In this document: piece after piece, positions 7,720 to 10,565 of the stretch | Layout: every line of letters begins with the position of its first letter | Position numbering within the stretch: position 1 is the first letter of the stretch | Assembly (NCBI GenBank): GCA_903931645.1 | Contig: CAIZDF010000334.1 | Coordinates: 1 to 10,565, forward strand | DNA: 10,565 bases | Reading direction: 5' to 3' | DNA from: an uncultured Tolumonas sp. | GTDB taxonomy: Bacteria; Pseudomonadota; Gammaproteobacteria; Enterobacterales; Aeromonadaceae | Made by a program: the position numbers and the translations under genes | Notes under the pieces: generated by a model | Seen by the model: the letters and a program-made list of their open reading frames with translations, nothing else | The model's database searches: none | Told to the model about the DNA's origin: nothing

Positions 7720-7762
7720 CAAAAATGGGGCATGGAATTTTGAATTAACAGAGGAGATGTTG

Positions 7763-8977
7763 GTGGAAACCACAAATGCAATCGCAACCCTGACCACAGG
7801 GGCTGATACACTGTTTTTACTACTCGGCGCAGTCATGGTATTAGCCATGCACGCAGGCTTTGCTTTTCTGGAGCTCGGTACAGTTCGTAGTAAAAACCAG
7901 GTTAATGCGCTAGTTAAGATCATTACTGATTTTGGCATCTCCACTATCGCCTATTTTTTCATTGGTTATTATCTGGCTTACGATAAGAGTTTTCTCAGTA
8001 GCGCCAGCACACTGATGACTCAAAACGGGTTAGAATTGACACGCTTTTTCTTCCTGTTGACCTTCGCCGCGGCTATTCCTGCCATTGTCAGTGGCGGTAT
8101 CGCTGAACGTGCACGTTTCTACCCAATGTTGTGCAGCTCGTTCCTGATTGTTGGTTTTGTTTATCCTCTTTTTGAAGGTATTGCCTGGAACAGCCGTTTT
8201 GGTGTGCAAGAATGGTTCACCTCGCATTTTGGTGCACCTTTTCATGACTTTGCCGGTTCCGTCGTAGTGCATGCGGTGGGTGGCTGGATTGGTTTGGTGG
8301 CGCTGATTTTATTAGGCACCCGCCGTGGCCGTGTTCGTGGTCATCAGATTTTCAGTTTTGCACCATCCAACATTCCGATGTTGGCGCTCGGCTCATGGAT
8401 CCTGATTGTCGGCTGGTTTGGCTTTAATGTGATGTCTGCACAAAAACTGAGCGGCATCAGTGGATTAGTGGCGGTTAACTCATTGATGGCCATGGTTGGC
8501 GGCACATTAGTGGCTATGCTGTTAGGTAAAAACGACCCTGGCTTTATTCATAACGGCCCATTAGCTGGCTTAGTGGCCGTTTGTGCCGGTTCTGATCTGA
8601 TGCATCCGGTCGGCGCGTTGGTAGTAGGCGGGATCGCAGGTGCAATCTTCATCACCGTATTCACGCTGCTGCAACGTCGTCCAAAAATCGATGACGTGTT
8701 AGGGGTTTGGCCACTGCACGGCTTGTGTGGCGCCTGGGGTGGTATTGCGGCCGGTATTTTTGGTAGCACCGCGTTAGGCGGCATTGGTGGCGTTTCCTTC
8801 ATGTCACAACTACTGGGCACTGTACTCGGTATTTTGATTGCTGTAGCCGGTGCATTGCTGGTCTATGGCACGATGAAAAAAGTGGTTGGCCTGCGTCTGT
8901 CACAAGAAGACGAACACGAAGGTGCTGATCTCGCGATCCACAAAATCAGCGCGGTCATGGACGACTTACAGTCTTAA
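7763..8977 (+). CDS. amt: Amt-family ammonium transporter
   Basis: This inner-membrane channel conducts ammonium or ammonia as a trimer. It has 404 residues from GTG 7763, with about eleven hydrophobic segments. Family hallmarks, numbered from that start, are ERARF (116-120), the DFAGSVVVHAVGG block with ligand-site Asp162 and first pore His170, the WFGFN motif (218-222) bearing a gate Phe, and WPLHGLCGAWGG (316-327) with the second pore His319. The C-terminal tail (DEHEGADLAIHKISA, about 383-397) is a variant of the cytoplasmic tail that contacts GlnK in other Amt proteins. Start choice: GAGGAG (7751-7756) touches the ATG at 7757 with no spacing but lies 6 bases before the in-frame GTG at 7763, which I prefer; TTG at 7760 is intermediate. 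It has no glnK neighbour in the window. A probable NtrC/sigma-54 promoter precedes it and a hairpin follows. Confidence 0.95.
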   Translation: METTNAIATLTTGADTLFLLLGAVMVLAMHAGFAFLELGTVRSKNQVNALVKIITDFGISTIAYFFIGYYLAYDKSFLSSASTLMTQNGLELTRFFFLLTFAAAIPAIVSGGIAERARFYPMLCSSFLIVGFVYPLFEGIAWNSRFGVQEWFTSHFGAPFHDFAGSVVVHAVGGWIGLVALILLGTRRGRVRGHQIFSFAPSNIPMLALGSWILIVGWFGFNVMSAQKLSGISGLVAVNSLMAMVGGTLVAMLLGKNDPGFIHNGPLAGLVAVCAGSDLMHPVGALVVGGIAGAIFITVFTLLQRRPKIDDVLGVWPLHGLCGAWGGIAAGIFGSTALGGIGGVSFMSQLLGTVLGILIAVAGALLVYGTMKKVVGLRLSQEDEHEGADLAIHKISAVMDDLQS

Positions 8978-8993
8978 TTTTCTCTCTGTTTTG

Positions 8994-9023
8994 ATAACCG
9001 CAAACTGTCTAGTTTGCGGTTAT
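8994..9023. terminator. Hairpin after amt, likely terminator
   Basis: A perfect 13-bp stem, ATAACCGCAAACT (8994-9006) and AGTTTGCGGTTAT (9011-9023), encloses a GTCT loop, starting 16 bases after the amt stop. The tract after it (TCTGCTCTTCC) is only moderately U-rich on the plus strand, but the very stable stem makes termination or 3'-end protection likely. It separates amt from the chemotaxis genes. Confidence 0.75.
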
Positions 9024-9126
9024 TCTGCTCTTCCCCGCCTTATATTAATTTGTACTCATGTAAATCTTTTTTCTTCTTTGACTGGCAGCAGTAAAACGAT
9101 CAACTATTCTTTAGATTTGAAATACC

Positions 9127-9132
9127 TATAAT
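9127..9132 (+). promoter_or_regulatory. Possible -10 box for the MCP-cheY transcript
   Basis: A perfect TATAAT lies 21 bases before the ATG at 9154, which would give a leader of only about 15 bases that just includes the GGGAG ribosome binding site. No good -35 box stands 16-18 bases upstream. A TTGACT (9078-9083) matches the -35 consensus at five of six, but it is too far from this -10; 18 bases after it is only a poor -10, AACTAT (9102-9107). I did not find a flagellar sigma-28 promoter. Confidence 0.3.
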
Positions 9133-9153
9133 TCTAAAGTGCGGGAGTATCGA

Positions 9154-10251
9154 ATGCCTTGGATTGCTTGGGGTTTTACCCTAATTGGGACTATTTTACT
9201 CGCTTTCGGTTTTCCCGAAATCGGCTATGCTTTTCTGGCTGTTACTCTTGTCATTCAACTGCTGGTGCTCAATCAGCAGCGCAAAAAAATCTTACCTACC
9301 GAAGATAAAATTGACCCGTTCCCCCTAGATGAAGTTTCACTAAAAAAACCGCAGCTTGGTGTATTAAGTCGCGTCATGGCGGCATGGGAACAACAAATTC
9401 AGGTCGCGTCCGATCTGATACAACACAACATTGAAGGGCTGATCCAACCATTCAATGATATGACTTCACGGATGCGTGAGGAAAATCAGTCCAGTTTATC
9501 GTTATTCGGTACCGATAACAGTGATTCGGTGATGACGCGGACTCTGGATGACACCCAGGTCAAACTTGTCTCCGTCATCGAAGCCTTCCATTCAGGTCTT
9601 ACTCACAAAGCGGAATTGCAACACACCATTGCCGATCTGGCGCAATACATGGATGAGATGAAAAAAATGGCCGGCTCCGTGCAGGTGTTAGCCAGCCAAA
9701 CCAATCTACTCGCGTTGAATGCCGCCATTGAAGCCGCTCGTGCCGGTGAAGCAGGCCGAGGTTTCGCCGTAGTCGCCGATGAAGTCCGCACCTTATCTGG
9801 TAAATCAGGTGAAACAGGCCGCGATATTGGTAAAAAAATCGAAGCCATCACAGCAGCCATTCAAGCCACGATTAATGCTGCAGAACGGTTGGTACAACAT
9901 GATGAATCAAACCTGAAATTACTCGATCGCTCGGTCAATGAAGTGACCGAACGTCTCGGGGAAGAGATCAATTTATTACATGATGCCGGCCACCGTCTGC
10001 ACAACCTGTCTTGTGAAACTGAAAACAACATTGAACAAATCATTATCAAATTACAGTTTCAGGATCGGGTAAATCAGATCTTGCACCACCTGCAAACTGA
10101 CATTGTGAACATAGCCGGAACGGTAGATGACAACTTAGAACAGTTGGATGAAAACAGCTGGAAACGAGAGTTCCAAAAGCGATTCAGCACAGAAGAAGAG
10201 TACAAAGGGCGTATTAGCCATACCACAAGCAGCGATATCACGTTTTTTTGA
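9154..10251 (+). CDS. Membrane-anchored MCP-type signalling protein lacking a sensor domain
   Basis: This protein has 365 residues. Two transmembrane helices (about 2-19 and 23-42) are joined by a very short turn (near PEIG), so no periplasmic ligand domain exists and no HAMP domain is evident. A long helical cytoplasmic part follows. Residues 182-212 carry the conserved hairpin tip of chemoreceptors ([18 protein letters not shown], then [12 protein letters not shown]), which docks CheA and CheW. The return helix contains [11 protein letters not shown] (300-310), which resembles the CheZ active-site helix. There is no NWETF-like tether at the C-terminus (it ends DITFF). It may sense cytoplasmic or membrane state, or integrate other receptors (inference). 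The ATG at 9154 has GGGAG 6 bases upstream; an in-frame GTG at 9139 has no ribosome binding site. A CheY-like gene follows after 11 bases. Confidence 0.9.
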   Translation: MPWIAWGFTLIGTILLAFGFPEIGYAFLAVTLVIQLLVLNQQRKKILPTEDKIDPFPLDEVSLKKPQLGVLSRVMAAWEQQIQVASDLIQHNIEGLIQPFNDMTSRMREENQSSLSLFGTDNSDSVMTRTLDDTQVKLVSVIEAFHSGLTHKAELQHTIADLAQYMDEMKKMAGSVQVLASQTNLLALNAAIEAARAGEAGRGFAVVADEVRTLSGKSGETGRDIGKKIEAITAAIQATINAAERLVQHDESNLKLLDRSVNEVTERLGEEINLLHDAGHRLHNLSCETENNIEQIIIKLQFQDRVNQILHHLQTDIVNIAGTVDDNLEQLDENSWKREFQKRFSTEEEYKGRISHTTSSDITFF

Positions 10252-10262
10252 GGTAAGTCATT

Positions 10263-10565
10263 ATGGGTAAAACGGTATTAATTGTTGATGACTCGATGTC
10301 TATTCGCCAACTGGTCAAAGCAACTTTACTGACCAAAGGTTACACCGTTGTTGACGCATGTGACGGTGTCGATGCCCTGAAAAAACTCGGCTCGCAGCGG
10401 GTTAATCTGGTGATCAGCGACGTCAATATGCCCAATATGGATGGCATTACCTTACTGAAAGCCATCAAAGCCAAACCAGAACACCGGTTTACCCCGGTCA
10501 TCATGCTCACCACCGAATCACAGGAAGGTATGAAACGCGAGGGCCAGGCCGCCGGCGCCAAAGCC
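10263..10565 (+). CDS. CheY-like single-domain response regulator, cut by the window end
   Basis: The first 101 codons of a receiver domain are present and still open at the last base. The protein begins MGKTVLIVDDSMSIRQLV. The acidic pocket is D9/D10, the phospho-acceptor is Asp53 in ISDVNMPNMDG (51-61), and the switch Thr is 83 in MLTTESQE (81-88). The conserved Lys expected after AGAKA (97-101) would fall just past the end. No output domain can be judged, but the family usually has about 120 residues. The start ATG has GAGG 9 bases upstream, overlapping the stop of the MCP gene, so the two are cotranscribed. It is likely the phosphorylation target of a CheA encoded downstream. Whether it drives flagella, pili or another output cannot be told. 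Confidence 0.93.
   Translation, partial: MGKTVLIVDDSMSIRQLVKATLLTKGYTVVDACDGVDALKKLGSQRVNLVISDVNMPNMDGITLLKAIKAKPEHRFTPVIMLTTESQEGMKREGQAAGAKA

Noticed and set aside
7656..7748. A 30-codon open frame in the amt leader (MVNSSILSHKK...).
   Set aside because: It has no ribosome binding site and no recognisable motif, and its stop does not overlap the amt start; it is probably a chance frame.
9058..9110. Sigma-28 (FliA) promoter before the MCP gene.
   Set aside because: TAAA-like stretches occur, but no GCCGATAA-like -10 element lies at the required spacing.

Overview
The window looks like chromosomal core DNA of a gammaproteobacterium. The divergent cyaA / hemCDXY arrangement, a class I adenylate cyclase with a UUG start, and proteins close to but clearly diverged from the E. 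coli versions point to Aeromonadales or a near relative. Tolumonas-like is my guess from gene content, not a proven assignment. I see no insertion sequence, phage gene, CRISPR array, rRNA or tRNA gene.

Layout. Positions 4-33 hold a strong, probably bidirectional terminator. Next, on the minus strand, come two small genes for exported proteins of unknown function (350-748 then 45-347, 2 bases apart, probably one transcript). Minus-strand cyaA (870-3362) follows. A 181-base divergent region (3363-3543) separates cyaA from the plus-strand operon hemC-hemD-hemX-hemY (3544-7448), which closes with a hairpin at 7458-7476. A regulatory stretch of about 310 bases (7449-7762) has an NtrC-like enhancer and a sigma-54-like promoter ahead of an ammonium transporter gene (7763-8977), which ends at a 13-bp hairpin. 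The last block is a membrane-anchored MCP-type signalling protein without a sensor domain (9154-10251), followed 11 bases later by a CheY-like single-domain response regulator cut by the window end (10263-10565). These are probably the first genes of a chemotaxis-type operon.

How the genes work together. HemC and HemD make uroporphyrinogen III, the last intermediate shared by heme, siroheme and cobalamin. HemX and HemY are inner-membrane proteins that accompany them in this operon in gammaproteobacteria. CyaA makes cAMP for CRP. The Amt gene appears nitrogen-controlled. The MCP and CheY-like proteins form a signalling pair.

Most worth a second look: a 13-codon leader ORF with its own ribosome binding site whose stop overlaps the hemC start; a CheZ-like D-x3-Q motif in the C-terminal helix of the sensorless MCP; the NtrC/sigma-54 architecture before an amt gene that has no glnK beside it; and the pair of secreted small proteins. 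I do not see a clearly new multi-gene system here.
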